A DNA stretch of 64,000 nt from NCBI GenBank assembly GCA_008711295.1, contig VUYV01000191.1:1220540-1284539 (forward strand). Direction: 5' to 3'. Positions 1-10,940 of the stretch are shown one piece after another. Origin of the DNA: Anarhynchus alexandrinus. Its lineage: Eukaryota; Chordata; Aves; Charadriiformes; Charadriidae. Every line of letters begins with the position of its first letter. The first letter of the stretch is position 1. Both the position numbers and the translations under genes were made by a program. The notes beneath the pieces are model-generated. The model was not told where the DNA came from, searched no databases, and saw nothing but the letters and a program-made list of their open reading frames with translations.

Positions 1-440
1 TATTCTCAAAGCCTCCGGTGTGGAGACAGTGTTAAGTGAGAGTTTTCATACCATCATTAGGAGTTAAGACCTTTCATCCTTGAGTTCCTTTAAAACTCCT
101 GGATAAATACTGTCTGGTGTTAGTGATTTGTTGCTACTGATTTTGTCTATTTATTCTGTGATCTCTTCCATTGACCCTTACTTTCACTTTTCTACATATT
201 AAGTCCTCTATGGAAGGAGTGGCAGTGTGGGCAGCTCCACAGACTGCGGGTCACCACAGATGCAAAACATTCATTTGGCTGTTTGTGCTTCTTTTACAGC
301 TTGAGCCTTTGTTGGTCTTAAAGGAACTGTGATGATCCTCCTGCTTCTGATGTGCTTTACAAAGGATTTATTACTTGGGTTTGTGCTTTTTGTACTTTTT
401 CCCAAAACTTTTTAATGGCCTGTCTTATTTGCATTTCTTC
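1..440 (-). mobile_element. Ancient CR1-type LINE fragment, ORF2 linker and start of RT
   Basis: Read on the minus strand, positions about 175 down to 1 translate to a degraded start of a CR1 reverse transcriptase. The pattern has PDSIYPGVLKELKDE, then an in-frame stop, then a stretch resembling SLxxxSVPEDWRIAN ending at the window edge. CR1/L3-clade RTs carry PDGIHPRVLKEL followed by a VPxDWRIA motif at this place. Upstream on the same strand, near 230-280, ECFASVVT resembles the NxFFASVFT linker, and near 370-420 KKFWEKVQKAQT could be earlier linker. Stops and frame changes are frequent, so it is long dead. The element continues past base 1. The family assignment rests on remembered consensus; the part above 180 is much weaker. 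Confidence 0.6.
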
Positions 441-2127
441 ACATAAAGTGCCAGAGTTTATGGTCATCCCCTCACGATGGTTTTCCTCACTCAGACACAG
501 CTTCACTTTTTCTTCTCATTTCTGATTGCCATTTTTATCCTCACTCTTTAGCTACATGGATTTCTTTTTGGACCTTCCTCATTTCTTTGTGACTACTGCA
601 TTTGTCCTGAGGCTCGAGAATTTTATTCTTACACGTTTTCTATATCAGCTTTAAACATTCAACTTTTAACTTGCATTTTTTCCTTCTCCTGAATAAGTTC
701 TCGTGTTTTTTCTATAGTACCCCTTTTGGAAATGAAGTATAACCATAATGGCTTTTTATTATTATTTACTTTTTTTTTGCTCTTGCAAGGATATATTGAA
801 TGTGTGCACTATGATTACTGATAAAGAGCATCTGTTCAATAGTAACATGCTATTCTGTCTTCCCTGTACACCGTACACCCTTGTGTTAATGTCCTATTGA
901 TTGTCATCCTTCCCTCAAGCTTCTGATCTGATTATTACATCAATAGCCTTATTTAAGAACAGACATTATCATTTCATCATCTTATTTCTGAGACTTCACA
1001 TGTATCATTGCTTCACTGTCCTCTGTTGCGCTGTCAGTGTATTTTGACGATTCTCTGTGGCTTCTTGCCTGAATATTTCCAACTTGTGTTCTGCCCTTCA
1101 CTTGAAGATACAGGATACTTTGGCTTTGTGGCTGTCGGGTACATCATGAGCACAACAAACTGCAGCATATCTTGGTTGAAGGCATCCTACAATACCCATT
1201 GGTGGTCCTCATCTTTAGCTTTAAAAATCTTGTATGACCCTCTTGATAGATCCAACAACTTGGATTTAAGAATAGCTTAAGGGAAGTCTGACCTTCTGGC
1301 ACGAGTTCCCTCTCTTCCAGAAATGTGTCCTGTTTCTGATAAATTTTTATGCCTCTTTTTTTCGCTGCATGAATCAAACATATATTTTAACTTTGCCTCC
1401 TCAGTAACGTTTCTGTCTTGTTTTCTGCATCCTGGGAGCAGTTTCAAGAATAGTAACATGTGGAACCTCTTTTCAGCTCCCTATGCAACCCACTCCAATT
1501 TGGCTTCTGTAGTTTCTGGTTTACTTTTTCCTGTAACACAGAAGCGTGGACCATGACCATGACCCCAGGATTTTCTACAAACCTATTCAGACCCTTTGTG
1601 TAGCGCTCTTGTTTTGCTCTCACGGCCATGTCACCGTGCATGTCTCTGTGAGGTTACAAACCAAACTACATGTCCAAGAGCAGAATTATTCACCATTGCA
1701 GCCAGCCCCCTCCTTTCACATGGGTTCCCCAGCTCAGCAGGGCTGTTCTTTGTGTAGGAGGACACATGGTCATCTTTTGAGAAGGACCTGCCACCACGTC
1801 CTCTTCCACCAGATCTATATTTACAATGTCACGAGACAAGGACTTCTGATTTGGAAAAGGGACTTTTCTACGTTACGTTGGGAAGACTCCTTTACGCCTG
1901 GTATTATGTCTGCTTTTATTTTGCTAGATGTAGGAGGGAAAATCGTTGCTTTATTTTGCTTTGTAGCAGCGCTAATCTGTTGAGTGTGACAGTTTGTGGC
2001 TTGAGCGTCCCCCCTAGCAGAACTTGCTGTACAGTCAGCCTTCGTTCCCTCTCTTTGCCGACTCACCCGGTTCAAGGGCTTTGCTCACCTACTTTGCAGA
2101 AGTGCCCAGAGCCTTCGGGGAGACTGT
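441..2127. other. No gene seen; T-rich plus strand
   Basis: Unique-looking DNA, rich in T on the plus strand up to about 1000. The longest frames (plus 1546-1983, minus 1277-1459) have no domain, signal peptide or membrane pattern I recognise and overlap each other on both strands. Part of it could be further decayed sequence of the minus-strand LINE at 1-440, but I could not trace that. Confidence 0.3.
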
Positions 2128-2185
2128 GATGAACAGTTCCAAGGAAGAAAGCAGGAGATGAACAGTTCCAAGGAAGAAAGCAGGA
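2128..2185. repeat. Exact two-copy tandem duplication, 29-bp unit
   Basis: A 29-base unit beginning GATGAACAGTTCC and ending GCAGGA occurs twice with no difference (2128-2156 and 2157-2185). The next bases, GATG, start a third copy that breaks off. Identity of the two copies points to a recent slippage-type duplication or a polymorphic minisatellite. Confidence 0.9.
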
Positions 2186-5100
2186 GATGTTCTTCTAGAC
2201 GTTTGTAGACTGCCTAAAATACACTTCTGAAAATTCATCTACTTCTCAGGCACACAAATAAATTTGAACCAAACCAGAGCAGAAATTGGGGTTGCTGAAA
2301 GAGAAGGAGGAAAATAACTACTTTTGAATGTACTTTTATGCCTTTTTTTATCTTCTAGGAATGCTTGCCAAAGCACTAAACACTATGAGGTGAAGATAAG
2401 AAGGCAGTATTTAAATAAAGGAGTGTAGGATTCAGTTGTCAAAATTTAGCCACGTAATGCCATTCAAAATTCCTTGTATCTTGTCTGGCCTCCGGCTCCT
2501 GCTCCAGAGGCATTTCAAAATGCTAAAATTAGTTGCTATTGACATGGAAACACCTGTAGTTGTTGCAACAACATCCCTTCCGTCTTCTCATACGATAAGT
2601 ATTTCAAGCCTTTACTTTATAAACCGCCTTACGGTTTGGGGGATGTGTACTGCTGGGAGTTTTTTCCTACTGCAAGCTTATCCGCAGCTTTTTATCTCCT
2701 TTGATGTCAGTCTCAGTTGTTTCGTCTTTCTGTCATCAAGTTCAGATTTAGGTAGATGCTCCCGGCAGTATTTAATCTAGGCCAAACATGTATGACAGCC
2801 AAGAACAAGCAAATAGAAAACACTGGGCAGAATGAGAGAGGTGGAATTTAAGCAGTCTAAATATGGATGGTGCTTTTCTAAACTTTCTCCGTCTCGCTTA
2901 ATGTAACAGGTAAAAACTTGGAGCATGGTTATTCTAATTTTCTAGACTTCACACTCTTTCTTCTAATGGTTATACTTCAGCTTCTCACACGATGACAGCA
3001 GTTGCTAAGTTGTGAGAACTGCTGATAATCGAAGAATAACGTGGACCCTAATGATGGTTTACATTCTCCCTTCTTTGGCTGCCGTGCACTCTTCCTTTGA
3101 TCGGCGGCACTGCGATGCTGTCTCTCACATTTTAGGATAGGGAGGTTTTGTTTGGGGAGTACCCACAAAACCAAGGGTTTGAGGATCAATAATGTTAATC
3201 AATAAAGCTAAATGTAATAAATATTAAAGGTGATTATTTTCTCTGGCTTATGAATTTATTACCCACCATTGTTTCACCAATATGATTAAACAGCAATAAA
3301 CAGTATGATTATAAACAGATGTCATCAATTCTTTTTATTTAGATCAGATGAATTAAGTAGGTAAGCTTTTTCCCCCCCTTTGTGTGTCACAATATTGCTG
3401 AATGGGCTTTGTCTTCCTTTCTCCTTTTGCTTTTGTGTATTCGTGCTGTACGTACAATCCCTATGGAGAAAATTGATAAATTGGTTGTTAACATAAAGTC
3501 ATTTGTGGAGTTGAATGTGGTTAGATATAGGTCTTTTCAACATGTAGGAAGAATTTAATTAAAATGAAATTAAATTTTAAATTAAATTCAAGTAATAAAT
3601 GGATGTTATCCAATATACTAAGCTATTCTCATAAGAAATTAACGCTGTCCAGTAAACTGATTTTAGGTCTTGAGGCGAGGTTTTCTGGAAAATAATTGCA
3701 TGACTATAAAGTAAAGGAAACTAAGTTTGGGAGGTTTTAGAAGCCTTTCTTTCAGGAATTTAAAGTGCCACAATATACCTACTGTTAATTACAAAAATTA
3801 AATTTTTCTCCCAAATTCACAAAGTCTGCTAAAATTCATTATTTCTTGTAAAAAAAGCTGGATTAAAAATTGCAGCTGTAGAGAAAAACACTGTCTGTAT
3901 TAGTGGACAGCTAAATGTGCAATCCATTTACAGTGTACGTGCTTCTCGTAGACATCCCATTATATTTATTTCTAGTCATTATTTTATTTAGAACTAGCTA
4001 GTTATCTAAAAGCTATGAAGTATGAAGAATAAGTAATGTATCACATATATTTTACATCTAAATTCTTTTACTGCTAAAATAGCTAGGCAAGAGAGAAATT
4101 GGCTTCCCTCACTGTTAAGAGTAATGTAGAAAACAGTAACTGCATTATTCCACTGTGGAAAAATATTAACATTTTAGTCTTTCCGTACGTCAGAATTAGG
4201 GAATAAAGAAGGACAAACAATGCACTTTCTAGAGATGGTTGCATTTGCTCTGAAGTCAGTAAGTGTGCTGTAGTTAGAAGAATGGCAGACTTTCGTTTGA
4301 AACCGACTTGCTGAAGTGCCACAAATGCATTTATCTGCTCTAATCTGGAAGTAATAAAATTATTGCATGCTAGTTTTGTTCTGCAAGTAAAGACTTATTT
4401 ACACAGCGTTATTTTATCTTTCAGAAAGGAGTGGAAATATCGTTAGCAAGCAAATCACATTATGCATTTGAGTTTATTATCATCAGCATGCTTTCCTTCA
4501 GTTCAGCCTGCAATGTGGAATTTTGTAGGAGGTGGGATGTTTAACTTAGATTTATTTCCTCAATGCAGTGGAGTTTAAATTGCTATTTTCTCTTGTTTGC
4601 TTTTTGGATGAATGATAACAGGACAGGGAATCTCATGTTTGGCATATCTTAAGCCATATTTTATCTTATGGAAAACATGTTATACTTACATCTTTACTTT
4701 TCTACTGTGGGAATTGTACATAGAACACAATAACAGATCTTGTTCTAAACAACAGAAAGGATTACAGAAAAAAAGACTGGGAAAATCAGGTAATTTTTTT
4801 TTTTTTTACCTTTTGGGTCTTCGGATATTGACTGACAAATTTGGGTTGTCTTTCTCCTGTTAGCTGGTACAAGTTCAGAATACTCTCAGCTCTGTGAGAA
4901 ATATTTTAATATACTGAAGAAATAATAGTCAAATGTATGTGTGCTTTCCTAAGTAGTCGTCTGCAGAAATATATTCTCTCTCTTGATACACATATATGTG
5001 AAACTTTTGTTTTTTTAATAAGTAGGTATTTGTTATTGTGCCTTGAGGGATCAAAGTTGGGCTGTTAGACATTAAGATTAGATGAATTCAAGTCAGGGAC

Positions 5101-5329
5101 CTCCACATCCCATGATTAATGTCCAGAAATCTTGAAAATTATGTGAAATCATGGAACCAGCCCTCTCAACAGACAGAAATTCACTAGTTCAAAGGGCTGT
5201 GACTAGTTTAACTGATTCCTATTAAAATAAGGAAGGTGCAGACTGAAAACATTACAAAGAATTACACTACGGCCATGTGCTCCTTCTTGAAAGGGACCAG
5301 AGGATCCTGTGGAATGCAAAAGTGTCTCA
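2186..5329. other. No gene seen; AT-rich spacer
   Basis: No recognisable coding sequence or repeat family. An AT-only imperfect inverted repeat lies at 3551-3589 (left arm GAATTTAATT, right arm AATTAAATTC). A T-run of about 13 lies at 4794-4807. Short frames such as plus 4612-4863 contain low-complexity translation (FFFFYLL) from the T-run and are not credible genes. Confidence 0.4.
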
Positions 5330-6460
5330 GTTGTGGTTCTCAGATTTACCACTATCTGGGCTTTCGCTTTCCTGACCTGATCCCTGGCTGCTCGGACAAT
5401 TTCTCTGTATTCCTCACAGGCTACCTGTCCTTGTTTCCACCCTCTGTAGGCTTCCTTTTTCTGTTTGAGGTTGTCCAGGAGCTCCTTGCTCATCCAGGCA
5501 GGCCTCCTGGCATTTTTGCCTGACTTCCTCTTTGTCAATATGCATTGCTCCTGAGCTTGGAGGAGGTGGTCCTTGAATATTAGCCAGTTTTCTTGGGCCT
5601 CTCTCCCTTCCAGGGCTTTGTCCCACTACTCCAGCAAGCAGATCCCTGAAGAGGCTAAAGTCTGCTCTCCTGAAGTCCAGGGTAGCAAGCTTACTGTGTG
5701 CCCTCCTACCTCCACCCTAATGATCTCAAACTCCACCATCTCATGTCACTGCAGCCAAGGCTGCCCTTGAGCATGACATTCCTCACCGGCCCCTCCTTGT
5801 TGGTGAGAACAAGGTCCAGCATGGCACCTCTCCTCGTTGGTTCCTCTGTCACTTGGAGAAGGAAGTTACTGTTGATGCATTCCAGGAACCGCCTGGATTG
5901 CTTATGCCCTGCTGTGTTGTCCTTCCAACAGATATCAGGGTGGTTGAAGTCCCCCATGAGGACCAGGGCTTGCGAATGTGAGGCTGCTCCTATCTGTCTA
6001 TAGAGGGCTCTGTCCACTTGGTCTTCCTGGTCGGGTGGCCGGTAGCAGACCCCCACTGTAACGTCGTCTGTCCATGCCCTCCCTTTAATCTTGACCCGTA
6101 AGCTCTCAGTCAGCTCCTCATCCATCCCCAGGCAGAGCTCCATGCACTCCAGCTGGTCCTTGACATAGAGGGTGACACCCCCTCCTCGTCTCCCCTGCCT
6201 GTCCTTCCTGAAGAGCCTGGATCCCTCCATTTCAACGCTCCAATCATGGGAGCCATCCCACCACGTCTCCATGATGCCGATTAGATCGTAGCCTTCCAGA
6301 CGCGCGCACATCTCTATCTCCTCTTGTCGGTTCCCCACGCTACGTGCATTTGAATAGAGGCATTTAAGTTGGGCTCCCGATGAATCTGCCTCCCTGGCTG
6401 ATGGGCTCTTTTCCCTCCAGGTGCTCCCCCGCTGACCTTCAACCCATCTCCAGGTCGTGG
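5330..6460 (-). mobile_element. CR1 LINE, 5' half of ORF2 only (no RT or 3' end)
   Basis: Minus-strand CR1 copy. From high to low coordinate it holds the ORF2 start region (TTWRWVEGQRGSTWREK, 6457-6400), the endonuclease domain (to about 5745), and the basic linker with [20 protein letters not shown] and [13 protein letters not shown] (5538-5345). Similarity stops near 5340, before the reverse transcriptase. CR1 copies are usually 5'-truncated with an intact 3' end, so a copy lacking the 3' half is the reverse of normal and suggests a later deletion or rearrangement. Several frameshifts separate the blocks. The 5' edge abuts a perfect hairpin at 6465-6486. Confidence 0.9.
5706..6457 (-). pseudogene. 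CR1 ORF2 endonuclease (AP-endonuclease-like), frameshifted
   Basis: About 250 codons stay open on the minus strand from a TAG at about 6458 to a stop ending at 5706. In LINEs this domain nicks target DNA to prime reverse transcription. Visible exonuclease/endonuclease/phosphatase-fold motifs, in order, are YSNARS (metal-site Asn), ETWWDGSHDW (Glu, about 6267), VCYRPP, and GDFNHPDICW (Asp/Asn, about 5927-5956). The last motif should be GCSDH with the catalytic His. Here a one-base loss just after GCSD (about 5745) replaces His and the rest with an unrelated tail MRWWSLRS, then a stop; downstream CR1 sequence resumes in another frame. The reading begins without a true ATG: the codon at 6336-6338 is GTG inside the domain. 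It is therefore a dead fragment, not a host gene. Confidence 0.88.
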
Positions 6461-6464
6461 GCCT

Positions 6465-6486
6465 CTACTGCTGCTATCAGCAGTAG
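6465..6486. repeat. Perfect hairpin, 9-bp stem and 4-nt loop
   Basis: CTACTGCTG and CAGCAGTAG flank CTAT. The hairpin sits exactly where CR1 similarity begins on the minus strand (AGGCCCACGACC follows it), and its arm supplies the TAG that closes the upstream frame. Confidence 0.85.
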
Positions 6487-9400
6487 CATGAAGATCACTT
6501 ACAACCTACAGATGAATACTAAGTCTGAAAAGCAGTCTCTAAAAGATGAGAAAAGAACTGCCTTGTAACCAGAATGAACCTTAAATGAACCTTCATTAAG
6601 AATATTAAGCCAGCTCCTAATAGACACAGGTATTGATCTAATTAACAGGAAGTGCCTAGCTGAACGGAAAGGTCCAGTGGAATAAATCCCTTCTTGTTGA
6701 CACAATGTTGGCACAGAATTTAGGCGGCGGGGAAATTCTCAATAATATCTCTGGCCTATTCTCCCCACCCCCACCCCCAAATACTCTAATTTATGGTCGA
6801 ATTGGCTGGGAATGCCTTTCAGGGCACATACGCTACACTGTGATTTCATTGCAAAGAGTAATTTAGCAGAAAAAAAAAATAGAAAAAAACATTTACAGCT
6901 TTTAGGTTGCCTTATATTTTGAAAACAAGAACTAAAATGTATTATTATTATTATGGACATTTTATTATTTGATATACTTAAAATCTTCTAAGTGATGGAG
7001 GCCAATAATCTTCCCAAAAGCCAGCATGTAAGTGTACACGTCAGTCTCCTTTGCTGTAACTCAGAGCTAGCTCAAGAGTTCTGAAGGCTAACGGTCTTCC
7101 TACGGTGAGCAGGACTCAAGATTTTTGTAACTTAAGCAGATTTGACCCTGAATTTTGAGCAGCTTAGCCAAAGGAATTTTAAAAAGTATGTGTATTCGCG
7201 TCTTCGCTTTTTACGGCTTTCTGTATACTGTGTTAACTTAAACCTGTTGTGATGAAGCCATCAAACAGCAACCTGGACTGCAGTAGTTTAAGCGAAGTTA
7301 AGACAAAAATGGTCACTCTGGGCACAGCCTCAATGGTAAACAGGGAGAAAACTTCGATAAAGAAAAGAGAAAACAATTTAAACACATGTATCTTGAAAGT
7401 AGGAGTATACGAGACGATATTACCAGGTCTTCTTTTGTTGGAGCCATGGAAATTTTAGTTTTAAGGCATACATTTACATTTTTCACCTCAGTAAATTGTA
7501 TAATGAGAGAAGTAGGCTGGCGGCGGTATTTTGAGTTTTACCAAGTCTGTTTTCATTAGGTGAACAGGAACGTTAAATGCAAGTGCCACCAATTTTATAG
7601 CATTTCAGAACAGCCTTAAGATTTTCATAAATTCATATTTATTCTTTATATTTTTGAAACTATTTGCTAGGTCTCGAGAGAAGATGAATGCAAAATATAT
7701 TTTTTCCTGCATTGTAAGTATAAAAAAAGGAGGAAATGGCTGGATTTTGCCAGTCCTGTAAATCATAGCAATGGCACCCATTTCAGTGAAACTGCACTAG
7801 TTCTGCTAAAGAGAACGTTTGACCAAACAGCTTATTCAGCTCTCAGCCAATATGCATTTTATTCATCTATCAGCCACTGTAAGGACTGGAAGACTATAAC
7901 ACACTACTCATAATGGACTACAATACTCCCGTTCATATTGATTGATGATTGTCTATATTCTTACAAGGCAGAGGATTAAACAGCATTATTTTTTAAAACT
8001 GTTACTGTTGTGGTAAGAAGAAGGTGAAATATGCATTTTCTGATTTTCCTTTTCTGACTCTCACATTCCTATTTAGTTTTTCCATTTTATATTGAGTTTC
8101 AAACGAGTAATTTATGTTACAGATGGAAGATACTTGTTTTAAAAGTTTATCTGACATTTATAAGTTGTAGGAAAGGTGTAGGTATCGACACTGCAAATTA
8201 CATACATTTTGTATGCCCACCTACCCCCACACACTCATATAGGTACACTCGAGCACAGCAGACAGGAGAGAGCCACAGACATGGGGAGTGTGTGTAGAAC
8301 TCTGGAATTTGGATGAAAATGAGAACAGATGGTTTTCAGGTGATACACAAAAGTAATTCCAAAGTCTGTAAGCCTATAAAATGCTTTCAAAGATTTTGGG
8401 AGTCGTTGCTTACAACAGAAAGTAATTCCTGCTCTTACTCCAAATGAGGTGTGCTCAGAAAAATGTATTATGAAAATCTCAAAGCCTAATCGACGTAAAT
8501 AGGTAAGACCCATCCCCGCTGGTTTTTACTCAAACCCATGTGTGAATTCACAAAAAAAGAAGTGTAAAACACTAAGACAGTGTATGATAATGAGCGTCTC
8601 TTGTTCTGTCAAACCACCTACATTTCTGATTAGTTGTACCAAAGAGTTTCAACGACAACCATTGTAACTGCATGTTCTAATTAGATAACGTACTTATGCA
8701 TGCATTATTTTTAACTTTGTCTCCAGAATTAATTAAAAAAAGTCCCATAGCAGTTTACAGGAAAATACTTCAGAATTAATATAAAAGAACAAAAAACATA
8801 GATAAATAGATTCTTGTTTGTTTGCTGTATTGTAGTCCCAAACCTACATTTTTGGGGGGATACCTTTTCTGGGTTTAATGTTGGTACCTTTCTGTAGATA
8901 TTTCCTCAAAGTTGCGTATGCTCAATATTACTAGAATTTTCATCCAGAATAGGTTTTGTATGACCTGCAGTGTAGATGCAGGTTTTCATAAATTCTATTT
9001 TCATTATGTTATACAGTAAGCATGGATTTGCCAGCTTTCATTTTTGATTCCTAGCACTGATCAAGATCCTGCTTACACAAGAAAGATTCCATCCAGAGGG
9101 AGGTAATTCCAGCCTTCAGTCAATATTTTCTCATTTCGGTTTCCAGCAAGAAAAAAATAAGATGCAAAGTTTTCATTATTTGCACGCGTATTTTTGGCCA
9201 TTCCACTATTCCACACTGCTGATCTATAATGGTGATAATAATTAAGATAGCACATTTGCAATCATTTTAATTTATTCATCGCTAGACATTACTATCCACA
9301 AAGAAAACTTTCATGTCTAATGAACTCAGTTTGTTTACTCCCCCTTAGCCAACCTCGTTTCAATCTCATTTGAAAGTTAAGAACGTTCTTTCCATTATTT

Positions 9401-9747
9401 TCTGGAAAATGGGAAAAAATCTCTAAAATAAATATTAATTGTAGAATTCCCTTCTAAAATTTTTGATTCTTCTGTCATCTCTACATTTCAGAATTAATAG
9501 TATCATACCTACAAAACAATGCGTCTTCATGCATAGCATTAAGGGGTGATAATTCCTTAACGTGATTTAGGCGTAGAGTAGGAAATCTATAGCTGCATAT
9601 ATACAAATATTTGTTGTATAGCAGTTTCATATATAAATGGAACCAACAGATTTTCTCTCGATATATGAAGATTTTCACTGAATGTATTAACTGTCTAATG
9701 ACAATCTCAACCAAATTATCGTTACATAATTCCACTTTTATTTCTGT
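6487..9747. other. No gene seen; AT-rich spacer
   Basis: Bare AT-rich DNA. A small direct repeat AATGAACCTT occurs twice near 6574-6593, and an ATT-rich run lies near 6940-6955. The open frames found (for example minus 8235-8513) show no recognisable domain and are short enough to be chance. Confidence 0.4.
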
Positions 9748-9830
9748 CATAGAATCATAGAATCATAGAATTAGCGAGGTTGGAAGGGACCTTTGAGATC
9801 ATCAAGTGAGTCGGTGGCCAACCTTATTGT
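9748..9830 (-). mobile_element. CR1 3' end, severely 5'-truncated
   Basis: On the plus strand this reads CATAGAATCATAGAATCATAG, then GAGGTTGGAAGGGACCTTTG and AGATCATCAAGT. That is the reverse complement of a bird CR1 3' tail (ATTCTATG octamers preceded by the AGGTCCCTTCCAACC block). Only about 80 bases are recognisable; the boundary above 9830 is uncertain. Confidence 0.85.
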
Positions 9831-9881
9831 CTTCTTGACAGTGCCTCCATCTACTGTATGCGAGATGTTTTTGTAGTTTAT

Positions 9882-9917
9882 TAAGTTGAGATAAAATACT
9901 AAATTGAGATAAAATAT
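9882..9917. repeat. Two-copy 18-bp tandem duplication
   Basis: TAAGTTGAGATAAAATAC and TAAATTGAGATAAAATAT lie head to tail with two differences. This follows shortly after the CR1 tip at 9748-9830. Confidence 0.75.
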
Positions 9918-10698
9918 TAAATGTCCTGAAGCCCAACTCTCTAAAACACAGCTTACAGCACATCAGTAGGGTGGTATGTGGAAGCTTACGTTACATCTAG
10001 GTGTCTATAAATATTTTGTAAATGAATTGATTCAGTCTCCGCTGTAAACCTAGATGTTTTAAGGAGTATTCTATTTCTGCCAGGAGGAAGCACACAAATA
10101 CAACCAATATAAAATCATAATTTTAAGATAGTGAGATATCACTAATTGTGCATTTAAGACTATCTCCAGTAAGGAAATTGTCAGTAAAAGACTAGCCTTT
10201 CTGTCTTTACAGCTGTCCTAATATACTGAAAAACTCTTAACAGAATTTCCAAGGCTTTTTTTCTGAACTGTTAAAATTGCTTTGAGTCACCTCCCTGGGT
10301 GATGCTGAATCAGTGTGAATGCTGTAAATAGAGCAGTTATTTTTGCCGCATGTTGAAAACATATAATGCATCTTCTGTTTGATTCATAATTCGTATAGTT
10401 CATGAAAGGGAGGATGGCAAGATTCAAAATTCCTCTCCGGTCCTGACGGATGTACTGACCTTGGGTAGGCTTTGAAGATTACTCAGCTGTTAATTGATTT
10501 GAACTTTCCTAGGGAAGTAGAAAATACAGGAGAGGGAACCTTCCAGTTTCTCATTCAGAGGGATATTAGTCAGTGGCACCTCTGGTACACCTACCAATTT
10601 CCGCTTCAGCGGTGGTCGGTGCTTTATGCAGCTCACCTCCTGGGCATTTACATTAATAAGCATTGCCCCCCACTTAAATCCACCTCTTCCTTCACATG

Positions 10699-10940
10699 AG
10701 AATCACAGAAACGGAGGAACTTCAGGCTGGAAAGGAACTTTTTCTGAGACACTATTCAGAGCAGGGCCAACGTCAAAGTTTGGTCAATAGCTCAGGGTCT
10801 TTCCCAGTCAAGTTTGAGTGTCTCCAAGGGTGGAGGTGGCAGGGTCTCTCCGGTGCCCTGTTCATTCCATGCTTAAGGACCCTTATGGGTTTATTTTGTT
10901 TCCTTTTAGCTGGTCAGGATTTCCCTTGGTCTTGAGCTGC
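10699..10940 (-). mobile_element. Old, diverged CR1 3' fragment
   Basis: The plus strand reads AGAATCACAGAAACGGAGG, then GGCTGGAAAGGAACTT, and later GAGTGTCTCCAAGGGTGGAG with a Leu/Phe-rich stretch. This follows the order of a reverse-complemented CR1 3' UTR (tail, TTGGAAGGGACCT block, ATCTCCAAGGATGGAGA block). Divergence is clearly higher than in the copies at 15474, 30725 and 53076, so this is an older subfamily. Confidence 0.65.

Noticed and set aside
1546..1983. 145-codon plus-strand open frame with a hydrophobic end
   Set aside because: The hydrophobic C-terminus comes from T-rich DNA; opposing frames are open too, and no domain is visible.
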